DNA of 64,000 bases, taken from contig NZ_CP017477.1 of assembly GCF_001761365.1 (NCBI RefSeq), positions 1,262,501 to 1,326,500 on the forward strand, read 5' to 3'. The position numbers and the translations under genes were made by a program. Of this stretch, positions 17,748 through 26,815 are shown in pieces. Position 1 is the first letter of the stretch; each line of letters starts with the position of its first letter. The notes under the pieces were generated by a model. That model was given only the letters and a program-made list of their open reading frames with translations. It searched no databases and was not told the origin of the DNA. Source of the stretch: Polaribacter vadi (GTDB lineage Bacteria > Bacteroidota > Bacteroidia > Flavobacteriales > Flavobacteriaceae).

Positions 17748-18677
17748 ATGGATACATTAAGCGTAGAACATTTATTAGGCATAAAATATCTGAATGAAAA
17801 TGATATTAACCTTATTTTTAAAACTGCAGATCATTTTAAAGAAGTAATTAACAGACCTATTAAAAAAGTACCTTCTTTAAGAGATATTACGATTGCCAAT
17901 TTATTTTTCGAAAACAGTACAAGAACAAAACTTTCTTTTGAATTAGCAGAAAAAAGGCTTTCTGCAGATGTTATTAATTTTTCTGCTGGGCAGTCTTCCG
18001 TAAAAAAAGGAGAAACTTTAATTGATACCGTAAACAACATTTTAGCTATGAAAGTAGATATTGTTGTAATGCGTCATGGAAATGTTGGTGCAGGTGTTTT
18101 CTTATCAAACCACGTAAATGCAAAAATTATAAATGCTGGAGATGGAACGCATGAACACCCAACGCAAGCCTTATTAGATTCTTATTCTATTAGAGAAAAA
18201 CTAGGTTCTGTAAAAGGAAAAAAGATTGTAATTATAGGCGATATTTTACACTCTAGAGTTGCTTTATCAAACATATTTGCATTGCAATTGCAAGGTGCTC
18301 AAGTAAAAGTTTGTGGCCCAACAACCTTAATACCAAAATATATTACAAGTTTAGGAGTTGAAGTGGAAACTAATCTTAAAAAAGCTTTAGAATGGTGTGA
18401 TGTTGCCAATGTTTTACGGGTGCAAAATGAAAGAATGGATATAAAATATTTCCCATCTACCAGAGAATACACACAACTTTTTGGCATAAATAAAGAAATT
18501 TTAGACAATCTTGGCAAGAAAATTGTTATAATGCATCCAGGACCCATTAACAGAGGTGTAGAAATTACAAGTGATGTTGCAGATTCTGATCAATCTATAA
18601 TATTGAATCAAGTTGAAAATGGTGTTGCTGTAAGAATGGCTGTAATTTATTTATTAGCGCAGCAAATTAAAAGGTAA
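17748..18677 (+). CDS. pyrB: Aspartate carbamoyltransferase catalytic chain
   Basis: A 309-residue enzyme that joins carbamoyl phosphate to aspartate in the second step of pyrimidine synthesis. Carbamoyl-phosphate binding motifs are FFENSTRTKLSFELAEKRL (about residues 52-70) and HEHPTQALLD (about 131-140); the C-terminal MHPGPINRGVEI is also typical. It follows pyrR by 2 bp. No pyrI regulatory subunit is adjacent, so this is the PyrB type that works without one. Confidence 0.97.
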   Translation: MDTLSVEHLLGIKYLNENDINLIFKTADHFKEVINRPIKKVPSLRDITIANLFFENSTRTKLSFELAEKRLSADVINFSAGQSSVKKGETLIDTVNNILAMKVDIVVMRHGNVGAGVFLSNHVNAKIINAGDGTHEHPTQALLDSYSIREKLGSVKGKKIVIIGDILHSRVALSNIFALQLQGAQVKVCGPTTLIPKYITSLGVEVETNLKKALEWCDVANVLRVQNERMDIKYFPSTREYTQLFGINKEILDNLGKKIVIMHPGPINRGVEITSDVADSDQSIILNQVENGVAVRMAVIYLLAQQIKR

Positions 18678-18708
18678 AAGTTAGAAGTTGGAATAAATAG
18701 AATGTAAA

Positions 18709-19041
18709 ATGAACATCAAAAATAAAGAGTCTTATATACTTATTTCTTCGGATGAAAATTCATTCTCAGAATTCTATGCTTTATTTTTAGAAAAAGTAGC
18801 AATTTATAAAAAACAACATATCGTTTTAAAAATTTCTGATAAAATAAACATAACTAAAGAAGATTTTTTATTATTTTTAGATGTTGCAGCAGAAAAAAAG
18901 AAAGAAAAAACATCTTTTGTTATTGTTTCTGACGCTGTAAATATGGATGATTTTCCTGAAAACTTTAATATTGTACCTACTTTAATTGAAGCAGAAGATA
19001 TTATAGAAATGGAAAATATGGAAAGAGAATTAGGCTTTTAA
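18709..19041 (+). CDS. Conserved hypothetical protein, STAS-like
   Basis: A 110-residue cytoplasmic protein with alternating strands and helices (SYILISSDE, HIVLKISD, LLFLDVAAEKKKEKTSFVIV, IVPTLIEAEDIIEMENMERE). The order and spacing resemble a STAS/anti-sigma-antagonist fold, but no Ser phosphorylation motif is obvious. It lies 31 bp after pyrB and 12 bp before the T9SS stub, inside the operon that ends in rnz. Homologues in this position may be labelled ribonuclease Z by transfer from the neighbour, but nothing in the sequence supports nuclease activity. Confidence 0.7.
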   Translation: MNIKNKESYILISSDENSFSEFYALFLEKVAIYKKQHIVLKISDKINITKEDFLLFLDVAAEKKKEKTSFVIVSDAVNMDDFPENFNIVPTLIEAEDIIEMENMERELGF

Positions 19042-19053
19042 ACCCCAAAAATC

Positions 19054-19374
19054 ATGATAAAAAAATTACTTTTTACACTTTTATTATTTGTTTCTCTTCT
19101 TGGGTTTTCTCAAGAAAAAACAATTGAAGATATTTCTACAGCTCCAAATCCTTTTACTATAAGTACAAATATTACATTTTATACAGCAACAAAATCGACT
19201 ATAACTTTAAAAGTTAAAAATGTTTTAGGTAAAACTGTATTTAAAAAAGAATATGAAACTAAAATTGGTAAAAATGCTATTGTTTTTTACAAAAACGATT
19301 TAGCTGCTGGCATGTATATTTATAGCATTCAAAACGAAGAAAGTATTACTTCTAAACGTTTTGTAATTCAATGA
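19054..19374 (+). CDS. Minimal secreted protein consisting of a T9SS sorting domain
   Basis: A 106-residue protein with a signal peptide (to about residue 19, ending LLGFSQ) and almost nothing else except a type A T9SS sorting domain (about 28-106: APNPFTISTNITFYT, a VLGKTVFKKEYE strand, DLAAGMYIYSI and a final SKRFVIQ). T9SS sorting domains are normally C-terminal tails on much larger cargo. Its stop overlaps the rnz start by 4 bp, so it is translated from the pyrR-rnz mRNA. The function is unknown: it could be a degenerate cargo or a small surface protein in its own right. Confidence 0.8.
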   Translation: MIKKLLFTLLLFVSLLGFSQEKTIEDISTAPNPFTISTNITFYTATKSTITLKVKNVLGKTVFKKEYETKIGKNAIVFYKNDLAAGMYIYSIQNEESITSKRFVIQ

Positions 19375-20288
19375 GTTTAAGCCTTACTATTTTAGGCTGT
19401 CATTCAGCAACTCCTAGAGCAAATGCTTTTCCTACTTCACAATATTTAGAAATAAATAACCGCCATTTTTTAATAGATTGTGGTGAAGGCACTCAACGTC
19501 AAATGCGTAAGTATAAAGTTGGTTTCACTAAAATAAATCATATTTTTATTTCTCATTTGCATGGAGATCATTTTTATGGTTTGGTTGGTTTATTATCTAC
19601 TTATGGAATTTTAGGAAGAGAAAAAGAATTGCATATTTATGGTCCAAAAGGCATTAAAAAAGTAACGCTGTTACAGTTAAAAATCTCTGAAAGTCATGCT
19701 AAATATCCAATGATTTTTCACGAATTAACATCCAAAGAAAGTGAACTAATTTTTGAAGACGATAAAGTTTCTGTGCGAACAATTCCTTTAAAACACAGAG
19801 TTTATACAAATGGTTATTTATTTACTGAAAAGGAAAAGCCTTTAAAATTACATATTGATAACATCAACAATTATGATGAAATTGATAGAGCTGATTTTAA
19901 CAATATAAAAGCTGGTAAAGATGTTGTTTTATCAACTGGAGAAATTATTCCAAATGCTGAACTTACTTTACCACCAAAAAAAGCATTAAGTTTTGCTTTT
20001 TGTAGTGATACAGTCTATAAACCAAACATTATTCCTATCATAAAAAATGCTGATCTTTTATATCATGAAGCTACTTTTTTAGCTGACAAACAAGAATTGG
20101 CAAAAAAAACAAAACATTCCACATCAAAAGAAGCTGCACAAATTGCCAAGGATGCTAATGTTGGTCAATTAGTTGTTGGGCATTATTCAGGACGATATAA
20201 GAATATTGACTTGTTTAAAGAAGAAGCACAAGAAATTTTTGAAAATTCAGAATTAGCAATCCCTGGAAAGGTTTTTACGATTCAATAA
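19371..20288 (+). CDS. rnz: Ribonuclease Z
   Basis: A 305-residue metallo-beta-lactamase-fold endonuclease that removes tRNA 3' trailers. The zinc motif is ISHLHGDHFYGLVGLLSTYG (about residues 60-80, HxHxDH); further ligands are in AFCSDTVY and a C-terminal VGHYSGRY. Length fits the short bacterial form. The ATG overlaps the previous stop (ATGA), so it is translationally coupled to the T9SS stub gene. It is the last gene of the operon that starts with pyrR. Confidence 0.95.
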   Translation: MSLSLTILGCHSATPRANAFPTSQYLEINNRHFLIDCGEGTQRQMRKYKVGFTKINHIFISHLHGDHFYGLVGLLSTYGILGREKELHIYGPKGIKKVTLLQLKISESHAKYPMIFHELTSKESELIFEDDKVSVRTIPLKHRVYTNGYLFTEKEKPLKLHIDNINNYDEIDRADFNNIKAGKDVVLSTGEIIPNAELTLPPKKALSFAFCSDTVYKPNIIPIIKNADLLYHEATFLADKQELAKKTKHSTSKEAAQIAKDANVGQLVVGHYSGRYKNIDLFKEEAQEIFENSELAIPGKVFTIQ

Positions 20289-20322
20289 ATTCTCTTATTT
20301 TTTTTAGATCAACAGAAATATT

Positions 20323-20685
20323 TTAATATTGGTTTGTAGATAACAATACTAAAGTACAAGCAATTTCAGATTCTATCTGATTATTTTTTAACAGTTTTAT
20401 AAACTCCATATTTTCTGTTCCAGGATTAAAAATTACTCTTCTTGGTTGTAAACTAATAATATAATCATAATACTCTTCCTGTCTTTTAGGATTTAAATAT
20501 AAAGTAACAGTATCGATGTTTTTATAAGCCACTTTTTCATCATCAATATCAACATCCAAAACTTTTCCTTTTCTTAAACCTAAAGCTAAAACTGATAAGT
20601 TTTTATCTCTTAGTCTTTTTATAGCAATATTTGAATATCTATTTGGATTTGTGGAAGCACCAATTACTAATGTTGTATTATTCAT
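20323..20685 (-). CDS. CoA-binding domain protein
   Basis: A 120-residue single-domain Rossmann protein of the CoA_binding_2 (YccU-like) family. It begins NNTTLVIGASTNPNRYSNIA, the dinucleotide/CoA-binding loop, followed by LRDKNLSVLALGLRKGKV and VTLYLNPKRQEEYYDYI; the last third has RRVIFNPGTEN. The family binds CoA in vitro but its cellular role is not settled. It is a single minus-strand gene divergent from the TonB-dependent receptor. Confidence 0.88.
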   Translation of the reverse strand: MNNTTLVIGASTNPNRYSNIAIKRLRDKNLSVLALGLRKGKVLDVDIDDEKVAYKNIDTVTLYLNPKRQEEYYDYIISLQPRRVIFNPGTENMEFIKLLKNNQIESEIACTLVLLSTNQY

Positions 20686-20831
20686 AATTCTAAAATAGGT
20701 TAAACAAAATTAAAATCAATTATAAAATTTGTAATTTTAATTGAATAATTTAAATATACTTAAATAAAAAATGATACTTTTGTTAAAAAATTGTTAATTA
20801 CCTCTACGTTTTAGTATTACTAAGCCTACAT

Positions 20832-23243
20832 ATGGAAATAAAAAAGATTAGTTTCTTATTTTGTTTTTTGTTTGCAATTACTGTTGTTTCACAAAATAAT
20901 AAGAAAAATACAGGTATTATATCTGGTATCATATTGGATTCTAAATCAAACAAAAAGCTTGCATACGCAACAATAGTTTGTAAGGACAAACACAATACTA
21001 TTTTAAATGGTAGTGTTACAAATAAAAAAGGTGAATTTAAAATAACTCAACTCCCTTTAGACTCCATTTTTTTAAATATTCAATTTATTGGCTATAAGAG
21101 TTTTGATAAAAAAATCTTGCTAAGCGAAAAAAAACCAAGTTTTAATTTGTCTAAAATTTATCTTCAAGAAATTATAGTAAATTTAGATGAAGTTGTTGTT
21201 GATGCAGAAATTTCTGTAACAGAACAAAAAATTGATAGAAAAGTTTATAATGTTGGTGAAGATTTAAATGCAACTGGCTCAAATTCTTTAGAATTGTTAG
21301 AAAATATTCCATCTATACAAGTAGATTTTCAAAACGGCACCATTAATTTAAGGGGTAATAATAATGTAAGGGTTTTGGTTGATGGTAAACCTTCCAACTT
21401 ATCTTCGGCTCAATTATTAAAACAAATTCCTTCTTCATCTGTAAAAAGTGTTGAAATTATTACCAATCCATCAGCGAAATATAATCCTGAAGGAATGAGT
21501 GGTATTATTAATATTATTCTGAAAAAAAACACGTCTATTGGTTTTAATGGAAGTGTAACTTTGGGTGTAGAACAAGGCATAAATACGAGACCAACTGGTT
21601 CTTTTGATTTTAATTATAGAGTTCATAAATTCAATTTTTATGGGAATTATGGTTTAGATTTTGGAAAGTTCGAAACTATTTCTTTTTTAAACAGATTGGA
21701 TAAAGATTTAAAACAGGACATTAATTTTTTAGATAACTCCACCACCAATTTCGCTAAAATTGGTGTCGATTTTTACATCAATCCAAAAAACACACTTTCT
21801 TTTTATACCACACAAAGCAATACAAATACCGACTTTTTTGTAGATACAAAAACAGTTTTTGACGGAAATTTAATTTTTGATTCAGAAAATTTATCAATCT
21901 TTAAAAACAGAGAAACTGCTTATAATTTAGATTATAAATTAGATTTTAAAGAAGATGGCGAATATATTGAGTTTGAAGTAAACTATACTAAAACCGACAA
22001 TCCACAAGAAGATAATATTACCGAAAATTTAAATAGAAACAATCGAGAATTCAATTTTACAAATACAACTGTAAGTGATAACTCCATCTTTTTAGCAAAT
22101 TTAGATTACGCAAAACCCTTAAAAAATGGTGTTTTAGAATTGGGTTTAGAAGCTAGAATTCAAAATGTTTTTAACGCAGTAGAAACTAGTCAAGAAATAC
22201 AAACTGGAGCAGGCCAGCCATCTATTCGTCAAGGAAACTCAGCATTAACTTACGATAGAGAGATTTATTCAGGGTACATCAATTTTTCTAAAGAATATAA
22301 AAAAATAAGTTGGCAAGTAGGTTTGCGTTTTGAGCAATTTGCTTTAGATGGCAAATTTTCTAATACAGAGCAAGCTAATTTAGAAGCCATTTCAGATAAA
22401 ATATTTAGCGTTTATCCATCAACTTATTTAACTTTTACACCCTCAGAAAAAAATCAATTTCAAATAGGTTATAGCAGAAGAGTAGACAGACCAAGTATTG
22501 GGCAAGTAACACCAATTCAAGAATGGAATTCTCCTTTATCTATTTCTGTTGGAAACAGGAATTTAGTGCCACAATTTACCAATTCGTTCGAACTTAATTA
22601 TACAAGAACTCTTGAAAAAGGGTCTATAAATCTTGGCACTTTTTATAGAAGAACATCAAATTTAATTGGAAGAATTTTTAATGTTGATGCTACAAACGAA
22701 GACCGACAAATAATTTCGTACGCAAATTTTGATAGTGCAGAAAGCTATGGATTTGAATTCTCATCTAGCTTTAAACCTTTTTCTTGGTGGACTTTAAGAC
22801 CAAGTGCAAATCTTTATTTTCAAGACAATCAAGGATATATTAATAATAATTTAGAAGTAGCTAATAATACGTTGTTTACTGCAAGAGTTAGCAATAGTTT
22901 TAAAGCTACTAGCAAACTTCGTTTTAGTTTATCAGCTTCCTACAGAGGAAAAAATGAAACTGTTTTAGCGAAGGTTGATGATTACTATTTAGTAAATCTT
23001 TCTGCAAGATATTCAATTTTAAAGGGTGATGGTTCAATAACTTTAAGAGGAACAGATATTTTTGATGGCTATAAAATAAATTTCTTAAGCACAAATCCAT
23101 TTGAGCAAAATGGCCAATATACTTTAGAATATAGCAGTATATATTTAGGTTTTACTTATAATTTTGGGAAAGGTAAAAATAGAGAAAGAGCAAGAAAATA
23201 TAGAGAAGAAAACGAAACTCAAGGAAGTGGAGGCGTTTTGTAA
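20832..23243 (+). CDS. TonB-dependent receptor (outer membrane beta-barrel family)
   Basis: An 803-residue outer-membrane protein: signal peptide (to about residue 21), carboxypeptidase-regulatory-like beta domain (about 29-110, GIISGIILDSKSNKKLAYATI), plug (about 125-240, LLENIPSIQVDFQNGTINLR and VRVLVDGKPSNLS) and a barrel of the OMP_b-brl_3 type. The C terminus runs past the last strand into a charged tail. It has no SusD neighbour and is not the SusC type, so it probably imports a small ligand such as a metal chelate or peptide. A -7-like TACTTTTG lies at 20775-20782. The substrate is unknown. Confidence 0.88.
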   Translation: MEIKKISFLFCFLFAITVVSQNNKKNTGIISGIILDSKSNKKLAYATIVCKDKHNTILNGSVTNKKGEFKITQLPLDSIFLNIQFIGYKSFDKKILLSEKKPSFNLSKIYLQEIIVNLDEVVVDAEISVTEQKIDRKVYNVGEDLNATGSNSLELLENIPSIQVDFQNGTINLRGNNNVRVLVDGKPSNLSSAQLLKQIPSSSVKSVEIITNPSAKYNPEGMSGIINIILKKNTSIGFNGSVTLGVEQGINTRPTGSFDFNYRVHKFNFYGNYGLDFGKFETISFLNRLDKDLKQDINFLDNSTTNFAKIGVDFYINPKNTLSFYTTQSNTNTDFFVDTKTVFDGNLIFDSENLSIFKNRETAYNLDYKLDFKEDGEYIEFEVNYTKTDNPQEDNITENLNRNNREFNFTNTTVSDNSIFLANLDYAKPLKNGVLELGLEARIQNVFNAVETSQEIQTGAGQPSIRQGNSALTYDREIYSGYINFSKEYKKISWQVGLRFEQFALDGKFSNTEQANLEAISDKIFSVYPSTYLTFTPSEKNQFQIGYSRRVDRPSIGQVTPIQEWNSPLSISVGNRNLVPQFTNSFELNYTRTLEKGSINLGTFYRRTSNLIGRIFNVDATNEDRQIISYANFDSAESYGFEFSSSFKPFSWWTLRPSANLYFQDNQGYINNNLEVANNTLFTARVSNSFKATSKLRFSLSASYRGKNETVLAKVDDYYLVNLSARYSILKGDGSITLRGTDIFDGYKINFLSTNPFEQNGQYTLEYSSIYLGFTYNFGKGKNRERARKYREENETQGSGGVL

Positions 23244-23274
23244 TCGTTTTAAAAAATATTTTAAATTATATTAA

Positions 23275-23311
23275 AAAAAGAAGTCATTAAAAATATTAAT
23301 GACTTCTTTTT
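23275..23311 (+). terminator. Intrinsic terminator after the TonB-dependent receptor
   Basis: A 16-bp stem (AAAAAGAAGTCATTAA / TTAATGACTTCTTTTT) with a five-base loop, 31 bp after the stop. The A/T tracts on both sides would also allow termination of the minus-strand small gene at 23379. Confidence 0.85.
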
Positions 23312-23378
23312 GATTTTGCCCTTTTCAAAATTAAATGCTTATTTTTTTAACACATAATTTTATTCGTATTAAAAAAAA

Positions 23379-23570
23379 TCACTTTTCATTAGTGGCATCA
23401 AAGGAAGCTTTTAGCGCTAAAGAAACATTGATTAAACAAAAAAATAAAATTAAAATTGAATTTATTTTCGAGCTTCCAAAAGGAATAAAATTCATAAAAA
23501 CATTCATACCAATTACAATTAAGCAAATATTTGATATCAATAATAGTACTTTATATTTTTTCTTCATCAT
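23379..23570 (-). CDS. Small two-helix membrane protein downstream of fabH
   Basis: A 63-residue protein with two predicted membrane helices (about residues 7-27 and 38-56) joined by a short loop with Pro-Phe-Gly, and a charged tail. The ATG lies 18 bp after the fabH stop on the same strand, and a terminator follows, so it looks like a second gene of a fabH transcript. I do not recognise the family. The opposite-strand frame over the same bases lacks such features. Its reality rests on operon position and the clean hydrophobic pattern. Confidence 0.55.
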   Translation of the reverse strand: MMKKKYKVLLLISNICLIVIGMNVFMNFIPFGSSKINSILILFFCLINVSLALKASFDATNEK

Positions 23571-23588
23571 TTTAAATATCGGAAAAAC

Positions 23589-24596
23589 TTACCATCGAAT
23601 TACAACAGAACCCCAAGTAAAACCACTACCAAAAGCAGCTAAAACAACCAAATCATTGTCTTTAATTTTACCCATTTCCCAAGCTTCAGTTAAGGCAATA
23701 ATTACAGAAGCTGCAGTTGTGTTTCCATATTTTTGAATGTTATTGTGAACTTTATCATCACTCAAACCAAATTTCTTTTGAATAAATTGTGCAATTCTCA
23801 AATTCGCTTGGTGAGGAATTAACATATCAATATCTTCCTTCTTTAAATTATTGGCTTCTAAACCTTCTACAATAGCTTCCGAAAAACGAACAACTGCATG
23901 TTTAAATACAAATTGCCCATTCATATAAGGAAAATACGATTGATCTTCTGGGTTATTTTCTGCAATAATTTCTGGAACCCATCTTCCAGTTGCTGGGCCA
24001 TCTAACATTAATTCTCTTGCATGAGAACCTTCTGAATGTAAATGAGATGATAAAATTCCTTTACCTTTTTCTTCACTTCTAGATAAAATTGCTGCTCCTG
24101 CTCCATCACCAAAAATTACAGTAACTCCTCTACCTCTAGTCGATTTTTCTAAACCTCCAGAATGATTTTCTGCACCAATTACCAAGATGTTTTTATACAT
24201 GCCTGTTTTTATAAATTGATCTGCCACAGACATTGCATAAATAAACCCAGAACATTGGTTTCTAACATCTAAAGCACCAATAGTTGGCATCTCTAACATA
24301 TCTTGCACACGAACTCCACCTCCTGGAAAATACATATCTGGACTCAAAGTTGCAAACACAATAAAATCGATATCATCTTTTGTTAAACCTGCTCTTTCAA
24401 TGGCAATTCTTGCAGCTTTTGCACCCATTGAAGAAGTATTGTCATCGGTTTTTGGATCTATCCATCTTCTTTCCTTGATTCCTGTTCGTTCTTGAATCCA
24501 TTCATCTGAAGTATCCATAAACTCTTTTAAGTCGTTGTTGGTTACAACATTTTCTGGAACATAATATCCTAAACCAGTGATTTTTGAATTATACAT
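23589..24596 (-). CDS. fabH: 3-oxoacyl-ACP synthase III (KAS III)
   Basis: A 335-residue condensing enzyme that joins acetyl-CoA (or a branched acyl-CoA) to malonyl-ACP to start fatty acid synthesis. The catalytic triad is visible: Cys in DVRNQCSGFIYAM (about residue 116), His in MLIPHQANLRI (about 263) and Asn in QKYGNTTAAS (about 293). The N-terminal GLGYYVPENVVTNND is typical. It lies alone on the minus strand apart from the tiny gene downstream; the fabD, rpmF and plsX genes that often flank fabH are not here, suggesting a second KAS III copy elsewhere is possible. Confidence 0.95.
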   Translation of the reverse strand: MYNSKITGLGYYVPENVVTNNDLKEFMDTSDEWIQERTGIKERRWIDPKTDDNTSSMGAKAARIAIERAGLTKDDIDFIVFATLSPDMYFPGGGVRVQDMLEMPTIGALDVRNQCSGFIYAMSVADQFIKTGMYKNILVIGAENHSGGLEKSTRGRGVTVIFGDGAGAAILSRSEEKGKGILSSHLHSEGSHARELMLDGPATGRWVPEIIAENNPEDQSYFPYMNGQFVFKHAVVRFSEAIVEGLEANNLKKEDIDMLIPHQANLRIAQFIQKKFGLSDDKVHNNIQKYGNTTAASVIIALTEAWEMGKIKDNDLVVLAAFGSGFTWGSVVIRW

Positions 24597-24777
24597 AATT
24601 TATTGAGCTGTATTTTATTATTTGTCTTTTTTTAACATACAAAAATAGTGAATTTTCAATTTATAAACTATTATTGGATTTTTGTTTCTTTCTGTCATCT
24701 TGTCATAATATAATCTTTGGTATTTTTTTTGACTACTTGTAATCACAATTAAAAAAGTCAAATTAAATACATATAAA

Positions 24778-26688
24778 ATGGCAAAAGGAAATATTAATGT
24801 ATCTGTAGAAAATATTTTTCCACTGATAAAAAAATTCTTGTATTCTGATCACGAAATCTTTCTACGTGAATTAATTTCTAACGGAACAGATGCAACTACA
24901 AAATTGAAACACTTAATTTCTATTGGCGAAGCTAAAACAGAATTAGGTGATGCAAAAATTACAATTTCTATTGATGAGAAAGCAAAAACCTTAACAATTA
25001 AAGATCAAGGTTTAGGAATGACAATGGATGAAGTTGAAAAATACATCAACCAAATTGCGTTTTCTGGAGCTGAAGAATTTTTAGAAAAATATAAAGATGA
25101 TAAAAACGAAACAGGTGTTATCGGACATTTTGGTTTAGGTTTTTACTCAGCTTTTATGGTAGCAGAAAAAGTAGATATTTTCACAAAATCTTTTAAAGAC
25201 GAACCTGCTGCACATTGGAGTTGTGATGGTTCTCCTGAATACACATTGGTTGAGCATGACAAATCTGACAGAGGTACAGAAATTGTTTTACACATTGCAG
25301 AAGATTCTTTAGACTTTTTAAAAGAAGATAAAATTAAAGGTTTACTAAACAAATACAATCGTTTTAACCAAGTGCCAATTAAATTTGGAACTAAAAAAGT
25401 AAACGATCCAGATTTTACGCCTGCAACTACAAAAGATAAAGACGGAAAAGAAACAACTGAACCTCACAAACAAATTGAGGTTGATAATATCATTAATAAT
25501 ACTGAACCTGCTTGGACAAAAGCGCCTGCAGATTTAAGTGATGAAGATTATACGAATTTCTATAGAGAATTGTATCCAATGCAATTTGAAGAATCTTTAT
25601 TTCACATTCACTTAAATGTTGATTATCCTTTTAACTTAACAGGAATTTTGTTTTTCCCAAAGTTGAGCACTTCTATGGATATGCAAAAGGACAAAATTCA
25701 ATTATATCAAAATCAAGTGTATGTAACTGATAATGTTGAAGGAATTGTGCCAGACTTTTTACAAATGTTAAAAGGTGTTATTGATTCTCCAGACATTCCT
25801 TTAAATGTTTCTCGTTCTTATTTACAGGCTGATGGTGCTGTAAAGAAAATATCAGGATATATTACTAAAAAGGTTGCTGATAAATTATCTTCTTTATTCA
25901 AAAAAGATCGTCCAGATTTTGAGAAAAAATGGAACGATATTAAAGTAATTATTGAATATGGAATGTTGTCTGAAGATAAATTCTTTGACAAAGCAAAGAA
26001 ATTTGCATTGTATCCAACAGTTGCAGATTCTTATTTTACGTTTGATGAATTAATTGAAAAAACAAAAGATGCTCAAACTGATAAAGATGGGAATCACGTA
26101 GTTTTATATACTTCAAATAAAGAAGCACAACACAGTTATATTGAAGCTGCAACAGCTAAAGGTTATGAAGTTTTAGTATTAGATTCACCAATTATTTCGC
26201 ATTTAATGCAGAAATTAGAAGGTGGAGATGCTAAAGTGAAGTTTACGAGAGTAGATTCAGATTTTATTGATAATTTAATCAAGAAAGATGAAACTACAAT
26301 TTCTAAATTATCTGACGAAGAAAAAGAAACTTTAAAGCCAATTATTGAAGCAAACGTTCCTAAAGAAACGTATACAGTTCAATTAGAAGCTATGGATTCT
26401 GATGCTTCTCCTTTTATAATTACGGTTCCAGAATTTATGCGTAGAATGAAAGAAATGCAAGCTTCTGGTGGTGGAGGAATGATGGGAATGGGTAATTTCC
26501 CAGATATGTACAATTTAGTGGTAAACACAAATAGTCCATTAATTGCGAACATCTTAAACGAAAAAGATGAAGCTTCTCAGAAACACTTAATTTCTCAAGC
26601 TTTTGATTTAGCAAAATTATCTCAAAACCTTTTACATGGTAAAGAGTTGACGAGTTTTATTAAGCGTTCTTACGAATTGATTAAGTAA
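24778..26688 (+). CDS. htpG: Chaperone HtpG (bacterial Hsp90)
   Basis: A 636-residue Hsp90. The N-terminal GHKL ATPase has LRELISNGTDAT (about residues 27-38), KDQGLGMTMDEV and GVIGHFGLGFYSAFMVA; the middle domain has PLNVSRSYLQ (about 340), and the C-terminal domain carries a Met/Gly-rich insert (MKEMQASGGGGMMGMG, about 560-577). It refolds and holds client proteins in an ATP-driven cycle. It is a single gene with a terminator at 26739-26769. Two TGTCA repeats lie upstream (24693-24705). Confidence 0.97.
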   Translation: MAKGNINVSVENIFPLIKKFLYSDHEIFLRELISNGTDATTKLKHLISIGEAKTELGDAKITISIDEKAKTLTIKDQGLGMTMDEVEKYINQIAFSGAEEFLEKYKDDKNETGVIGHFGLGFYSAFMVAEKVDIFTKSFKDEPAAHWSCDGSPEYTLVEHDKSDRGTEIVLHIAEDSLDFLKEDKIKGLLNKYNRFNQVPIKFGTKKVNDPDFTPATTKDKDGKETTEPHKQIEVDNIINNTEPAWTKAPADLSDEDYTNFYRELYPMQFEESLFHIHLNVDYPFNLTGILFFPKLSTSMDMQKDKIQLYQNQVYVTDNVEGIVPDFLQMLKGVIDSPDIPLNVSRSYLQADGAVKKISGYITKKVADKLSSLFKKDRPDFEKKWNDIKVIIEYGMLSEDKFFDKAKKFALYPTVADSYFTFDELIEKTKDAQTDKDGNHVVLYTSNKEAQHSYIEAATAKGYEVLVLDSPIISHLMQKLEGGDAKVKFTRVDSDFIDNLIKKDETTISKLSDEEKETLKPIIEANVPKETYTVQLEAMDSDASPFIITVPEFMRRMKEMQASGGGGMMGMGNFPDMYNLVVNTNSPLIANILNEKDEASQKHLISQAFDLAKLSQNLLHGKELTSFIKRSYELIK

Positions 26689-26703
26689 AAACTATAATTT
26701 GTT

Positions 26704-26724
26704 ATGCTGAATTTACTTCAGCAT
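26704..26724. repeat. Short perfect palindrome, REP-like
   Basis: ATGCTGAA and TTCAGCAT arms (8 bp) around TTTAC, just after the htpG stop. It lacks a T-tract, so it does not look like the terminator, which follows at 26739. Confidence 0.5.
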
Positions 26725-26738
26725 CTCATAAATATTTT

Positions 26739-26769
26739 AAACCTCCTTGTGAAAACTTGGAGGTTTTTT
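26739..26769 (+). terminator. Intrinsic terminator of htpG
   Basis: AAACCTCC pairs with GGAGGTTT around a 12-base loop, followed by a run of T, 50 bp after the htpG stop. Confidence 0.75.
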
Positions 26770-26815
26770 CGTTTAAAAACAGTAGTTTAGTATCAACCAA
26801 AAATCAATATTAAAA

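Noticed and set aside
23335..23736. Plus-strand 133-residue frame over fabH's 3' end
   Set aside because: Overlaps fabH antisense, lacks domain features, and is outcompeted by fabH and the small membrane protein.
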